Source: Eubacteriales bacterium (GTDB lineage: Bacteria; Bacillota; Clostridia; Christensenellales; Aristaeellaceae). From it: a DNA stretch of 64,000 nucleotides. The notes under the pieces were generated by a model. The model had not been told where the DNA came from and ran no database searches. It saw only the letters and a list, made by a program, of their open reading frames with translations. Position 1 is the first letter of the stretch; the number at the start of each line of letters is the position of its first letter. Below are positions 25,452 through 34,560 of this stretch, piece by piece. Location: assembly GCA_028705775.1 (NCBI GenBank), contig JAQWCW010000007.1, positions 1 through 64,000 on the forward strand, in the 5' to 3' direction. The position numbers were made by a program, and so were the translations under genes.

Positions 25452-25817
25452 ATGAAATTGAGCCGTGGAGATATATACTGGGCAGACCTTGACCCCGTTG
25501 TCGGAAGCGAACAGGGCGGATTCAGACCCGTCATTATCGTTCAGAACGATGTCGGAAATTATTACAGCCCGACGGTTATTGTATGCGCGATTACGGCTAA
25601 AACGGCAAAGCTGCATCTGCCGACCCATGTGCTTCTGCTCGGCGGCGAAAGCGGGCTCAAGCGCAATTCGCTCGTGCTGGGCGAGCAGATACGGACAATA
25701 GAAAAAACGCGCCTGAGCGAGCGAATAGGCTCGGCGGGCGCGGACACAATGAAAATGGTGGACAGGGCGCTGCAAATATCCCTCGGCTGTTATCCGGGGT
25801 GGGAGCGCGGCGAATAG
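25452..25817 (+). CDS. mazF: MazF/PemK-family endoribonuclease toxin-like protein
   Basis: A 121-residue protein close to Bacillus NdoA (EndoA/MazF), a sequence-specific mRNA endonuclease. RGDIYWADLDPVVGSEQGGFRPVIIVQND, with the catalytic-type Arg, and VIVCAITAKTAKLHLPTHV match the family; the C-terminal DRALQISLG is also typical. In Bacillus the antitoxin gene lies directly upstream. Here only 69 bases separate it from nnr and no antitoxin is visible. It therefore lacks a cognate partner in place and may be tamed by an antitoxin elsewhere. It is in line with nnr and yitT. Confidence 0.9.
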   Translation: MKLSRGDIYWADLDPVVGSEQGGFRPVIIVQNDVGNYYSPTVIVCAITAKTAKLHLPTHVLLLGGESGLKRNSLVLGEQIRTIEKTRLSERIGSAGADTMKMVDRALQISLGCYPGWERGE

Positions 25818-25844
25818 CTGTTCAAGAATACGGAGAGATACAAA

Positions 25845-26720
25845 GTGAAAAGGCTTCAGGACAGAATGACAAGCACTCCGCAGCGCAAAATGGCGTGGGC
25901 GGGAACGCAGATACTGCTTGGCGTGCTGATTGGCGGAATCGCGTATCCCGCTTTTCTAACGCCGAATAATATTGCGCCGGGCGGGCTTACGGGGCTTGCG
26001 ACGATTCTCAATTATCTTTTCGGGCTTCCCGTCGGCGTTATGAGCCTTGTTATGAACCTGCCGCTTTTCTATTTCGGATGGCGCTCGATGGGGCGCGGCT
26101 TTGCCGCGCGCTCGCTTGCCGCAACCTTCCTGTTCTCGTTTGTAATCGACCTAATTCCGATAAAGCCGCTTACGGATAATCTTCTCCTGTCAGCCGTTTA
26201 TGGCGGCATAATCCTGGGAGTCGGCTTGGGGCTTATACTTCGCGGCGGCGCGACCACCGGCGGAACGGATATGCTTGCCAAAATGATTCACGAGCGCTTT
26301 CCTGCCCTTACGGTCGGAATAATCCTGCTCGTGCTTGATTTTGTCGTTGTCGCGCTCGCGGGCGTGTTCATCGACATGGAATCCGCGCTTTACGCAATGG
26401 TGACAATCTTCATTTCGTCAAAGGTAATCGACCTCTGCATGGAGGGAATAAACACCGCAAAGCTGTGCTTTATCGTCAGCGACAAATACGCCGAGGTAAG
26501 CGAAACGCTGATGAAGCAGCTCGACCACGGCTGCACATATCTGGATTCAAGCGGAGTATACAGCGGAAAAAAGCGCGAAATGATTATGATTATGGTGTAC
26601 AAGCTCGAGGTGCCGCAGGTCAAGGCGCTTGTAAGCGAAATTGATTCAAAGGCGTTCATGATTGTCGTCGATACGCACGAGGCGCTCGGCGAGGGCTTTA
26701 AGGCGCTTTCGGATAAATAA
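25845..26720 (+). CDS. YitT family membrane protein
   Basis: A 291-residue YitT-type protein (DUF161 membrane part, about 20-205, with five to six helices) with a C-terminal soluble DUF2179 domain (about 215-285, GCTYLDSSGVYSGKKREMIMIMVYKLEVPQ). The GGATTGGTDMLAKM motif is diagnostic. Function is not firmly known; the family is often listed as a possible transporter. It starts at GTG 25845 after CGGAGAG. Its stop lies only three bases from the stop of the convergent thrE2-like gene, with no terminator between. Confidence 0.9.
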   Translation: MKRLQDRMTSTPQRKMAWAGTQILLGVLIGGIAYPAFLTPNNIAPGGLTGLATILNYLFGLPVGVMSLVMNLPLFYFGWRSMGRGFAARSLAATFLFSFVIDLIPIKPLTDNLLLSAVYGGIILGVGLGLILRGGATTGGTDMLAKMIHERFPALTVGIILLVLDFVVVALAGVFIDMESALYAMVTIFISSKVIDLCMEGINTAKLCFIVSDKYAEVSETLMKQLDHGCTYLDSSGVYSGKKREMIMIMVYKLEVPQVKALVSEIDSKAFMIVVDTHEALGEGFKALSDK

Positions 26721-26723
26721 CAA

Positions 26724-27176
26724 TTACATACTGTGCGGGCGGCGCTTTTTTCCCGCATACAAAAACGCGTATATTGACGATGAAACCGCTACGGAAAGCG
26801 CTATGATTAGTATTGTTTTCATTGCGTAGATTCCCTGCGTGGTGCATACGTCAAGCTGATTCTGCGCAAGCGCGGACATGAAGCGGTAAAACGCAAGCCC
26901 GGGGACGAGCGGAATAATCGAAGTGGTTATGAATATTGTTGCCGCCATGTGCAGCCGCCTTGCGAAGCCCTCCGCGAGTATTGAAGCTATAAACGAGCCG
27001 ACAAACATGGAAAGCGGGTCGCTCACCCCAAGCTGCATCATGCCCCAGTAGATTGTATAGCCGAGCATACCCATCAGGGCGCAGGGAAAAAGCGCCCTTT
27101 TAGGCGTATGCATAAGGAAGTTTACGCACATTGTCGCAAGGAAGGTTCCAGCGGCGACTTTTACAAAATCCAGCAT
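26724..27176 (-). CDS. Threonine/serine exporter, small subunit (ThrE2-like, DUF3815)
   Basis: A 150-residue membrane protein with four to five helices, matching the DUF3815 half of split ThrE exporters. The start at 27176 follows TAGGAGG; longer upstream readings overlap the neighbouring gene and are rejected. Typical elements are FVGSFIASILAEGFARRLHMAATIF and IPLVPGLAFYRFM, which mirror the PLLPG motif of the partner. It is eight bases downstream of the DUF1212 gene, so the two halves form one transporter. Threonine/serine export is inferred from the corynebacterial ThrE family. Confidence 0.88.
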   Translation of the reverse strand: MLDFVKVAAGTFLATMCVNFLMHTPKRALFPCALMGMLGYTIYWGMMQLGVSDPLSMFVGSFIASILAEGFARRLHMAATIFITTSIIPLVPGLAFYRFMSALAQNQLDVCTTQGIYAMKTILIIALSVAVSSSIYAFLYAGKKRRPHSM

Positions 27177-27184
27177 AAGCCCTC

Positions 27185-27970
27185 CTAAAATAAGCCGTAA
27201 AAGGCGTGCGCGGTAACTGTTCCCGCGGCTAAAAGCGCGGCTACAAGCACGGCGTTTACTGCATGGGTGACTCCGCTCAGGGTGTCGCCCCTTGTCGTGT
27301 CGCGCACGGCGTTTGTAAGCGATATTCCGGGCAGCAGGGGCATTATCGCTCCTGCTACAACAAGGTCGGGGCTTTGCAGCGAAAGCAGACCGGAGCAGAA
27401 AAGCGCAGTAAGCACGCAGACAAACGAGGAAAAAAACGGCTGAAGCGCAAAGCGCGGCGAGCGCATACACAAAAGCCAGTTCACAAGCTGCGCGAAAAGC
27501 GCGCAGAAAAATGCGATTCCGGATTCGAGCCATGACGCGCCGAAGGCGAGCGCAAAGAACGCTCCCGAGCCGCCCGCGCAAAGGTTAACCAGAAGCGGCT
27601 TGTAAAGCGAGCGGCGCGAGGCGATTTCAAGAAGCGCGTCAAGCGTCTGTCCGGCGTCAAGCTCGCCGCCTGCAACCTTGCGGCTGACGGCGTTGACCGC
27701 GTCAACCCTGTCCAGCTGAAAGCCGGTTCGCCGCAAGCGCAGGTTGCGCGAGTATGCCTTTCCGTCGTCGTATACAAGCGTAACGAACACGCCTCCGGGC
27801 AAAGCGAAGCTCTCGACGCTGCTTGCTCCCAGCGCCCTGCCCATGCGGGCTATTGTTTCCTCTGCGCGGTAGGTTTCGCCGCCGCTTTCCAGAATGATTC
27901 TGGAGGCGAGCAGAACGCATTGCATTGCTGTCCGCCGCGGCAGCTCGATGTTTTCGCTGTCCATCCTCAT
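27185..27970 (-). CDS. Threonine/serine exporter, large subunit (ThrE1-like, DUF1212)
   Basis: A 261-residue protein with a soluble N-terminal part (about 1-110, GGETYRAEETIARMGRALG and ALPGGVFVTL) and five helices behind it. GAIMPLLPGISLTNAVRDTTRGDTLSG is the signature of the family. Together with the downstream DUF3815 protein it makes a split ThrE-type exporter. Its ATG overlaps the stop of the holin-like gene by four bases, so translation is coupled. Confidence 0.9.
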   Translation of the reverse strand: MRMDSENIELPRRTAMQCVLLASRIILESGGETYRAEETIARMGRALGASSVESFALPGGVFVTLVYDDGKAYSRNLRLRRTGFQLDRVDAVNAVSRKVAGGELDAGQTLDALLEIASRRSLYKPLLVNLCAGGSGAFFALAFGASWLESGIAFFCALFAQLVNWLLCMRSPRFALQPFFSSFVCVLTALFCSGLLSLQSPDLVVAGAIMPLLPGISLTNAVRDTTRGDTLSGVTHAVNAVLVAALLAAGTVTAHAFYGLF

Positions 27971-28338
27971 CCCTCCAGTTTGGCGGCTATCGCGCTGAAA
28001 AGCGCGCGCCCGAGGCTTACTATAAGCGCGGCAAGCAGCGCGTCGGTATAGCTGCCAACCGTAAGCGTGTTAAAGTAATAAGGCATTGTGAATATGATGA
28101 TGGCGTCGAGAACTATGCTGAACAGCCCCAGCGTCAGAATGCTGAGCGGCTTGAAAAGCAGCCTGAAAATCGGTCTGAATATAAGATAAAATACAGCAAG
28201 CTCAAGCCCGCAGATTAGCGCGCCGATAAGGTCGAACGCGCCGTTTTCGGCAAGCGGCATTTGGAGCCCCGGCAGAAAGTACAGCGCCGCCGTCATTCCC
28301 ACGATTGTTCCGGCGAATCTGAAAACAATTTTGCTCAT
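27967..28338 (-). CDS. Four-helix membrane protein, phage holin superfamily IV type
   Basis: A 123-residue protein with four hydrophobic helices matching the mycobacterial-type four-TMS holin family (YvlD-like), including ALICGLELAVFYLIFRPIFRLLFKPLSILTLGL. Despite the family name, chromosomal members are not phage genes, and no phage context exists here. Function unknown. It is embedded between queA (15 bases upstream) and thrE1 (4-base overlap). Confidence 0.85.
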   Translation of the reverse strand: MSKIVFRFAGTIVGMTAALYFLPGLQMPLAENGAFDLIGALICGLELAVFYLIFRPIFRLLFKPLSILTLGLFSIVLDAIIIFTMPYYFNTLTVGSYTDALLAALIVSLGRALFSAIAAKLEG

Positions 28339-28353
28339 GGTCTTATCCCCGCG

Positions 28354-29385
28354 TCAGTCGTTAAGGAAAAGGCAGGCGTCGCCAAAGCTGAAAAAGCGGT
28401 ATTTTTCTTCAACCGCCGTTTTGTATACGCTGAGGGCTTCCTCTCTGCCTATCAGCGCGCTTACAAGCATGAGCAGCGTGCTTTCGGGCAGGTGGAAGTT
28501 GGTTATAAGGCAGTCGGTAGCCTTGAGCCTTACTCCGGGATAAATGAAAATCGAGGTGTCCCCGCTTCCGGGCGGTACTGTGCCGCTGTCGTCCGCGAGC
28601 GTTTCAAGGGTTCTGACGGAGGTTGTTCCGACGGAAAAAAGCCTTCCGCCGTTTTTGTGCGCCGCGTTGATTCTCTCCGCCGCGTCCTCGGTAACGTGAT
28701 ACCACTCCGTGTGCATAACATGGTCTTCCAGATTCGCCTCGCTCACGGGTCTGAACGTTCCCAAGCCTACGTGAAGCGTAATCGGTACTATGTCGTTTCC
28801 GGCGGAGCGGATTTTGCTAATAAGCTCGTTTGTGAAATGCAGTCCGGCAGTAGGAGCGGCGGCGCTGCCTTCTTCCTTTGCGTATACCGTCTGGTAGCGC
28901 CCCTTGTCCGCAAGCTTTTCATGAATATAAGGCGGCAGCGGCATTTCTCCCAGCTCGTCAAGCACGGCCTCGAATACGCCGTCGTAAATGAATTTTACGA
29001 TTCTTTCGCCGGAGGGAGTGCTTTTCTCGATTTCAGCCTTGAGCTTCCCCGCGCCGAAGGTAACGGTTGCGCCGGGCTTTAAGCGCCTGCCGGGGCGGAC
29101 GAGGGTTTCCCACCTGTCCTTGTCAACGCGCTTCAGCAGCAGCAGCTCAACGGGGATTCCGCTCTCGTCCTTTATTCCGTACAGGCGCGCCGGCAGAACC
29201 TTGGTCTGGTTAACCACCAGCACGTCGGCGGGCTTTAGGTATTCGGGCAAGTCATAAAAATGCCTGTGCTCGATTTTTTTTGAAATATAGTGGTATACGA
29301 GCATACGGCTGTGGTCGCGCGGCTCGGTCGGGGTCTGCGCTATAAGGCTTTCCGGAAGATAGTAGTTATAGTCCTCGGTTTTCAT
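28354..29385 (-). CDS. queA: S-adenosylmethionine:tRNA ribosyltransferase-isomerase
   Basis: Makes epoxyqueuosine from preQ1 at tRNA position 34 using the ribosyl part of SAM. The 343-residue product is full length. Diagnostic regions are [22 protein letters not shown] at the N-terminus, [31 protein letters not shown] and [21 protein letters not shown]. It overlaps the ruvB stop by four bases. tgt, its common partner, is not in the window. Confidence 0.96.
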   Translation of the reverse strand: MKTEDYNYYLPESLIAQTPTEPRDHSRMLVYHYISKKIEHRHFYDLPEYLKPADVLVVNQTKVLPARLYGIKDESGIPVELLLLKRVDKDRWETLVRPGRRLKPGATVTFGAGKLKAEIEKSTPSGERIVKFIYDGVFEAVLDELGEMPLPPYIHEKLADKGRYQTVYAKEEGSAAAPTAGLHFTNELISKIRSAGNDIVPITLHVGLGTFRPVSEANLEDHVMHTEWYHVTEDAAERINAAHKNGGRLFSVGTTSVRTLETLADDSGTVPPGSGDTSIFIYPGVRLKATDCLITNFHLPESTLLMLVSALIGREEALSVYKTAVEEKYRFFSFGDACLFLND

Positions 29386-30431
29386 TCCCGCTCCTCCAAT
29401 ACCATCCTCAGCTGCGCTCCGACGCCCTCGTCTTTCGGCGGAGTGCGCTTCATGTGCGCGTACGCCGCGGGAGTAAGCACTCTGCCTCTCGGGGTGCGCA
29501 TTATGAAACCAAGCTGCATAAGATACGGCTCGTAAACGTCCTCGATTGTATTGGAATCCTCGCCGGTCGTCGCGGCAAGCGTGTCAAGCCCGACGGGGCC
29601 GCCGCCGAATTTTTCTATCATGGCAAGCAGCATATTCCTGTCAACCCTGTCAAGCCCGAGCGCGTCGATGTCAAGCATTTCAAGGGCTTCCCTTGCAACG
29701 CTTTCCGTTATTCTGCCGTCCGCGCGAACCTGCGCAAAATCGCGCACGCGCTTGAGCAGCCTGTTCGCTATTCGGGGAGTACCCCTGCTGCGGGAGGCGA
29801 TTTCGCGAATTCCCGCCTCATCGGCGTCAACGCTCAGTATTCCGCTTGAGCGCGTTACGATTTCGGCAAGCTCGCGCGGCGAATACAGCTCAAGGCGGAA
29901 AAGAATTCCGAAGCGGTCGCGCAGAGGCGCTGAAAGCTGACCTGCCCTTGTGGTTGCGCCGACAAGCGTAAAGTGCGGCAAATCAAGCCTGATTGAGCGC
30001 GCGGTAGGGCCTTTTCCTATCATTATGTCAAGCACATAGTCCTCCATCGCGGGGTAGAGAACTTCCTCGACCGCGCGGGAAAGACGGTGAATTTCGTCTA
30101 TGAAAAGCACGTCGCCCTGATTGAGGTTCGTGAGTATTGAGGCAAGGTCGCCGGGGCGGTCTATTGCAGGGCCGCTCGTCACCTTTATATTCTGCCCCAT
30201 TTCGGAGGCGACAATCGTTGCAAGCGTTGTTTTGCCAAGCCCGGGAGGGCCGTAAAGCAGCATATGGTCAAGCGCGTCCCTGCGCTGCAGGGCCGCCTTA
30301 ATATATATGGAAAGGCTGTCCTTGACCGTTTTCTGCCCAACATACTCGCTGAGTGTGTGCGGGCGAAGCGAAAGCTCAAGGTCGGTATCCTCGCGCGTCA
30401 GCCCCGTGTCAACAAATCTCTCGTCCTGCAT
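29382..30431 (-). CDS. ruvB: Holliday junction branch migration ATPase RuvB
   Basis: The hexameric motor of the RuvAB complex. The 349-residue product starts at ATG 30431; a longer reading would overlap ruvA. Walker A is GPPGLGKTT (61-69), Walker [10 protein letters not shown], and the arginine finger lies in the [14 protein letters not shown] region. The C-terminal winged helix (about 255-345) contains [18 protein letters not shown] and [17 protein letters not shown]. It sits 16 bases after ruvA and overlaps queA, the classic ruvA-ruvB-queA order. Confidence 0.97.
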   Translation of the reverse strand: MQDERFVDTGLTREDTDLELSLRPHTLSEYVGQKTVKDSLSIYIKAALQRRDALDHMLLYGPPGLGKTTLATIVASEMGQNIKVTSGPAIDRPGDLASILTNLNQGDVLFIDEIHRLSRAVEEVLYPAMEDYVLDIMIGKGPTARSIRLDLPHFTLVGATTRAGQLSAPLRDRFGILFRLELYSPRELAEIVTRSSGILSVDADEAGIREIASRSRGTPRIANRLLKRVRDFAQVRADGRITESVAREALEMLDIDALGLDRVDRNMLLAMIEKFGGGPVGLDTLAATTGEDSNTIEDVYEPYLMQLGFIMRTPRGRVLTPAAYAHMKRTPPKDEGVGAQLRMVLEERE

Positions 30432-30447
30432 CGTACAGCCTCTCTTA

Positions 30448-31053
30448 TCAGCCCGCCATATGGCGCAGCGCAAGCCTTATAATATCGCTCTGGTCTTTAG
30501 CCTCGCCCTTTACGGCGCTTACGGCTCTTGCCGCTTCCTGCGGCGTATAGCCCAGCGCCTGAAGCGCAAGCAGCGCCTCGCCTGTTCCGTCGTCCGCCGC
30601 TGCCGCCGTAAACGGCTTTGCGTCCTTGCCGGCGTTCTGGGCAACTTCCGAATCGGTGAATTTGTCCTTCAGCTCAAGCGCGATTCTCTGCGCCGTTTTC
30701 TTGCCGATTCCGGGCGCGCGGGAAAGCGCCGTTATGTCCTCCGTCAGAATCGCAAGCTGCAAATCCCTGAGCGGCATTGCTCCCAGCAGCCCAAGCGCCG
30801 TGCGCGAGCCGACTCCGCTTACCGATACAAGGTGGAGGAACATATCCTTTTCGGATTTCGTGAGGAAGCCGAAAAGCTCCATAGCGTCCTCGCGGACGCT
30901 TAAATAGGTAAAGATTTTTACTCTCTCGCCCGCCTGAGGGCAGGAGGAGAGCGTGTTTGCGCTGCACGATACGAGGTAGCCGACCCCGCCGACGTTGATT
31001 ACTATTTCCCCGAAGCCCTTTTCGGCAACTTCGCCCTCAAGAAAAGCGTACAT
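30448..31053 (-). CDS. ruvA: Holliday junction recognition protein RuvA
   Basis: A 201-residue protein of normal length. Domain I (OB-like) has [28 protein letters not shown]. The helix-hairpin-helix domain has [20 protein letters not shown] and [22 protein letters not shown]. The C-terminal domain III that contacts RuvB ([19 protein letters not shown]) is intact. Between ruvC (14 bases) and ruvB. Confidence 0.97.
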   Translation of the reverse strand: MYAFLEGEVAEKGFGEIVINVGGVGYLVSCSANTLSSCPQAGERVKIFTYLSVREDAMELFGFLTKSEKDMFLHLVSVSGVGSRTALGLLGAMPLRDLQLAILTEDITALSRAPGIGKKTAQRIALELKDKFTDSEVAQNAGKDAKPFTAAAADDGTGEALLALQALGYTPQEAARAVSAVKGEAKDQSDIIRLALRHMAG

Positions 31054-31067
31054 AGCATACTTCCTTA

Positions 31068-31562
31068 CTATTTCATCCTGAATTGCTCGCGCGCAAGCCC
31101 TGTGTTTATATGGGTTATCGCGCAGGCGATTGCGTCCGCCGCGTCGTCCGGCTGAGGAATTTCGTCCATCCGCAGCATCAGCTTGACCATGTTCTGTATT
31201 TGCTTCTTTTCGGCTCTGCCGTAGCCGACAACCGCCTGCTTAATCTGCATAGGCGTGTATTCGTACAGCTTTTCCGTATATTCGGCGGCGGCTGTGATTG
31301 CTACTCCGCGCGCCGCGCCTACGGTAAACGCGGTCGTTACGTTTCTGGCAAAGAAAAGCTCCTCAAAGGCGATTTCGTCGGGCTTGTACGTCGTTATCAA
31401 ATCGCGCATTCCCGCCATAAGGCTCTTGAGGCGCATAGGCGTCGGAGTATGGGCGTAGGTGGTAAGGCAGCCGTAGTTGACAAGCCGCATTCTGGATTTC
31501 TCGCATTCGATAATGCTCCAGCCCATAAGAGCAAGCCCGGGGTCGATACCCATTACAATCAC
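31068..31562 (-). CDS. ruvC: Holliday junction resolvase RuvC
   Basis: Cuts Holliday junctions presented by RuvAB. The 164-residue product has the four acidic catalytic residues: Asp7 in GIDPGLALMGW, Glu67/68 in IAFEELFFARN, and Asp140 and Asp143 in PDDAADAIACAI. GTG 31562 follows CGGAGA; ATG 31553 is also possible. It is first in the minus-strand operon that continues with ruvA, ruvB and queA. Confidence 0.95.
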   Translation of the reverse strand: MIVMGIDPGLALMGWSIIECEKSRMRLVNYGCLTTYAHTPTPMRLKSLMAGMRDLITTYKPDEIAFEELFFARNVTTAFTVGAARGVAITAAAEYTEKLYEYTPMQIKQAVVGYGRAEKKQIQNMVKLMLRMDEIPQPDDAADAIACAITHINTGLAREQFRMK

Positions 31563-31657
31563 GGCGTTTCTCCGTTTCGCAATCCTTGTTTTCGCTTTGC
31601 CATAGTAGTATAATACAAATATATGTTCGTGTCAATGAAACGCATAGCCGCCCTTCT

Positions 31658-31692
31658 TCGCATAATATTCAAATATCGTGAATAAAATTTCA
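31658..31692 (+). promoter_or_regulatory. Candidate tandem ArgR/AhrC operator (ARG boxes)
   Basis: TGAATAAAATTTCA at 31679-31692 matches the ARG-box palindrome TGAATnnnnATTCA with one mismatch. A weaker half-site ending in ATTCA lies at 31658-31671. The two centres are 21 bases apart, the spacing known for tandem ARG boxes. They lie directly upstream of the argG -35. No argR gene is in the window. Confidence 0.6.
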
Positions 31693-31701
31693 CTTTATCC
31701 C

Positions 31702-31730
31702 TTGCATTCGCGGCGCTCGTAATGTATAAT
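31702..31730 (+). promoter_or_regulatory. Promoter of argGH
   Basis: TTGCAT (31702-31707) and a perfect TATAAT (31725-31730) are spaced by 17 bases, 57 bases before argG. Confidence 0.75.
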
Positions 31731-31787
31731 CAAATGTGCGGCGGGGCGGTGAATCGCCTGCCAAAGAACATTCGGGAGAGATGCATT

Positions 31788-33008
31788 ATGAAGAAACGTA
31801 TTTTGCTGGCTTACAGCGGCGGACTGGACACCTCCTGCATCATAGCGTGGCTCAAGGAGAATTACGACTGCGACGTCGTCTGCATGGCGGCGGACGTAGG
31901 GCAGGGCGAGGAGCTTGAGCCGCTTCATGAAAAGGCGCTCAAGACCGGCGCCGAGAAGCTGTATATCGAGGATTTGCGCGAGGAGTTCGTTAACGATTTC
32001 GTATATCCCACTCTCAAGGCGGGCGCTGTATATGAGAAGGAATACCTTCTCGGCACGTCGTTTGCCCGTCCTCTTATCGCAAAGCGCCTTGTTGAAATCG
32101 CTCATAAGGAAAATTGCGACGCTATCTGCCACGGCTGCACCGGCAAGGGCAACGACCAGGTTCGCTTTGAGCTTACCATAAAGGCTCTTGACCCGCAGAT
32201 GGAGATTATCGCGCCTTGGCGTATGTGGGATATCAAGACCCGCGAGGACGCTGTTGCTTATGCCGAAAAGCGCGGAATTCCGCTTCAGAAGGTGCATCGT
32301 CATCCTTACAGCATGGATAAGAACCTCTGGCATCTCAGCCATGAGGGCTACGATTTGGAAGACCCGTGGAACGCTCCTCCCGAGGATGATTTCCTTTTCA
32401 TGGGCGTGTATCCTGAACAGGCTCCCGACAAGCCCGAAATCGTCGAGCTTGAGTTTGAAAAGGGAATTCCGGTTAAGCTCAACGGCGAAGCGCTCGGCGG
32501 CGTTGACATGGTAACGAAGCTCAACGAAATCGGCGGCCGCAACGGCGTCGGCATTTCCGACCTCGTCGAGAACCGTCTTGTCGGAATGAAGAGCCGCGGC
32601 GTATATGAAACTCCCGGCGGCTCGATTCTCTATAAGGCTCATGAAGTGCTTGAGTCCATCACGCTTGACCGCGCAACCTCCCATTATAAGGAGCAGGTTG
32701 CAATCCGCTTTGCGGAGCTTGTTTATGACGGCTGCTGGTTCACGCCCCTGCGCGAGGCGCTTTCCGCCTTTGTTGACGCAACGCAGGAGAACGTTACCGG
32801 CACGGTTAAGCTCAAGCTCTATAAGGGCAATATCATCCCGAACGGCGTAAAATCCCCCTACACGCTTTACAGCGAGCAGATTGCCACCTTCGGCGACAGT
32901 CAGGATTTGTACAGCCATAAGGACGCGGGCGGCTTCATCAACTGCTTCGGTCTGCCGCTCAAGGTTCGCGCAATGATGCAGCAGCGCGTCAAGAAGGAAA
33001 GCAAGTAA
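31788..33008 (+). CDS. argG: Argininosuccinate synthase
   Basis: Joins citrulline and aspartate with ATP in arginine synthesis. The start at 31788 ([16 protein letters not shown]) has a GGGAGAG site; longer readings would run through the promoter. The 406-residue product carries the PP-loop AYSGGLDTS (8-16) and the family stretches [14 protein letters not shown] and [12 protein letters not shown]. Full length. argH follows after 69 bases that contain a hairpin. Regulation by an ArgR-type repressor is suggested by the upstream boxes. Confidence 0.97.
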   Translation: MKKRILLAYSGGLDTSCIIAWLKENYDCDVVCMAADVGQGEELEPLHEKALKTGAEKLYIEDLREEFVNDFVYPTLKAGAVYEKEYLLGTSFARPLIAKRLVEIAHKENCDAICHGCTGKGNDQVRFELTIKALDPQMEIIAPWRMWDIKTREDAVAYAEKRGIPLQKVHRHPYSMDKNLWHLSHEGYDLEDPWNAPPEDDFLFMGVYPEQAPDKPEIVELEFEKGIPVKLNGEALGGVDMVTKLNEIGGRNGVGISDLVENRLVGMKSRGVYETPGGSILYKAHEVLESITLDRATSHYKEQVAIRFAELVYDGCWFTPLREALSAFVDATQENVTGTVKLKLYKGNIIPNGVKSPYTLYSEQIATFGDSQDLYSHKDAGGFINCFGLPLKVRAMMQQRVKKESK

Positions 33009-33021
33009 TAACATCATATAT

Positions 33022-33058
33022 AAAGGGTCGTGGAGAGCGAGCTTCCCACGGCCCTTTT
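33022..33058 (+). terminator. Intercistronic hairpin argG-argH (weak terminator)
   Basis: A 12-bp stem with one G-U pair (33022-33033 with 33046-33057) ends in a short four-T run. It probably gives partial termination or protects the argG message, since argH has no clear promoter of its own. Confidence 0.5.
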
Positions 33059-33077
33059 GAGCAAGGAGAATGCGTAT

Positions 33078-34460
33078 ATGGCAAAGCTTTGGGGCGGGCG
33101 CTTTGAAAAGGCGACAAGCGGTCTTATGGATGATTTCCATTCTTCCATTTCCTTTGACAAACGCTTGTTTATGGAGGATATCACAGGCTCCATCGCTCAC
33201 GCGCGTATGCTGGGCAGGCAGGGGATTATACCGAAGGAGGATTCCGAAAAGATTATAGAGGGCTTGACGGGAATCCTTGCGGACGCGAAAGACGGCAAAA
33301 TCGAGTGGCAGAAGGACGCCGAGGATATCCACATGAACGTGGAAAAGATTCTGATTGAGCGCATAGGCGAGGCTGGGAAGCGCCTGCATACCGGCAGAAG
33401 CCGCAACGACCAGGTTGCGCTTGACGGAAGAATGTATGTAAAGAACGCCGCGCTTGAGGCAAGGGAAATGCTCGTAAATCTTGAAAGCGTCATTCTTTCC
33501 ATTGCCGAAAATAATCTTGACAGCATTATGCCTGGCTACACTCATCTGCAAAAGGCGCAGCCGATAACGCTTGCGCATCATATGATGGCGTATTTTCAGA
33601 TGTTCCTGCGCGATTTGGGCAGGTTTTCAGCCGCGGCAAAGTCTGCGGACTCAATGCCGCTCGGCTCAGGCGCACTTGCCGGAACGACCTATCCGCTTGA
33701 CAGAAAAAGCGTAGCCGACGAGCTTGGCTTTTCCGAAATCACCGAGAACAGCCTTGACGGCGTTTCGGACAGGGATTTCATGTTTGATTACATTTATGCC
33801 GCGTCCGTTTCGATGATGCACCTTTCCCGCTTCTGCGAGGAGCTGATACTCTGGTCTACCAACGAATTCAAGTTCGTGACGATGGACGACGAGTATTCGA
33901 CAGGCTCAAGCATAATGCCGCAAAAGAAGAACCCCGATGTTGCCGAATTGATTCGCGGGAAAACCGGAAGGGTGTACGGCGACCTTGTCGGGCTTCTTAC
34001 CGTTATGAAGGGAATTCCGCTTGCTTATAACAAAGATATGCAGGAGGATAAGGAATCCCTCTTTGACGCGCGGGATACAATAGTAAAGTCCCTTCACGTG
34101 TTCACGGAAATGCTCAGGACGCTCAGGTTCAACACGGAAACGATGGCGCGCGGAGCGTCCGGCGGCTTTACAAACGCTACCGACGCCGCCGATTATCTTG
34201 TCAAGAAGGGCGTTCCCTTCCGCGACGCGCACAGGATTTTGGGCGAAATCGTGCTTCATGCGGAAAAGGAGCAGAAGGCGCTCACGGAGCTTCCGCTGTC
34301 TGAGCTGAGGAGCTTTTCCGAGGTGTTTGACGAGGACGTATATACCGCGCTTTCAATGAAAACCTGCGTCGAGCAGCGCTCGCTTACGGGCGGGCCTGCG
34401 CCTGAAACGGTCAGAAGCGCGATTGCCGCGGGCAGGGAAAAGCTCAAGGCATATATGTAA
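33078..34460 (+). CDS. argH: Argininosuccinate lyase
   Basis: Splits argininosuccinate into arginine and fumarate, the last step of the pathway. The 460-residue product starts MAKLWGGRFEKATSG after an AAGGAG site. The fumarase/lyase superfamily signature SSIMPQKKNPDVAEL lies near 275-290, and TGRSRNDQVALDGRMYV and PGYTHLQKAQP are also present. Full length. It pairs with argG. Confidence 0.97.
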   Translation: MAKLWGGRFEKATSGLMDDFHSSISFDKRLFMEDITGSIAHARMLGRQGIIPKEDSEKIIEGLTGILADAKDGKIEWQKDAEDIHMNVEKILIERIGEAGKRLHTGRSRNDQVALDGRMYVKNAALEAREMLVNLESVILSIAENNLDSIMPGYTHLQKAQPITLAHHMMAYFQMFLRDLGRFSAAAKSADSMPLGSGALAGTTYPLDRKSVADELGFSEITENSLDGVSDRDFMFDYIYAASVSMMHLSRFCEELILWSTNEFKFVTMDDEYSTGSSIMPQKKNPDVAELIRGKTGRVYGDLVGLLTVMKGIPLAYNKDMQEDKESLFDARDTIVKSLHVFTEMLRTLRFNTETMARGASGGFTNATDAADYLVKKGVPFRDAHRILGEIVLHAEKEQKALTELPLSELRSFSEVFDEDVYTALSMKTCVEQRSLTGGPAPETVRSAIAAGREKLKAYM

Positions 34461-34502
34461 GCTCAAATTTCACAGAAAATTATCCGCGGGTTTTATTTTC
34501 GC

Positions 34503-34532
34503 TTGACAAAGCTCTTGCCAAAGCCTTATAAT
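34503..34532 (+). promoter_or_regulatory. Promoter of DUF177-rpmF
   Basis: Perfect TTGACA (34503-34508) and TATAAT (34527-34532) hexamers with an 18-base spacer, 28 bases before the gene. Confidence 0.75.
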
Positions 34533-34560
34533 ATCACACGGTCACGTTTGGAGTGATGGA

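Noticed and set aside
27967..28338. Holin-family match as sign of a prophage
   Set aside because: Neighbours are queA and thrE; this membrane family is common on chromosomes outside phages.
31695..33581. 628-codon open frame on the minus strand
   Set aside because: It lies opposite argG and argH, which are certain; it is a codon-bias shadow without family resemblance.
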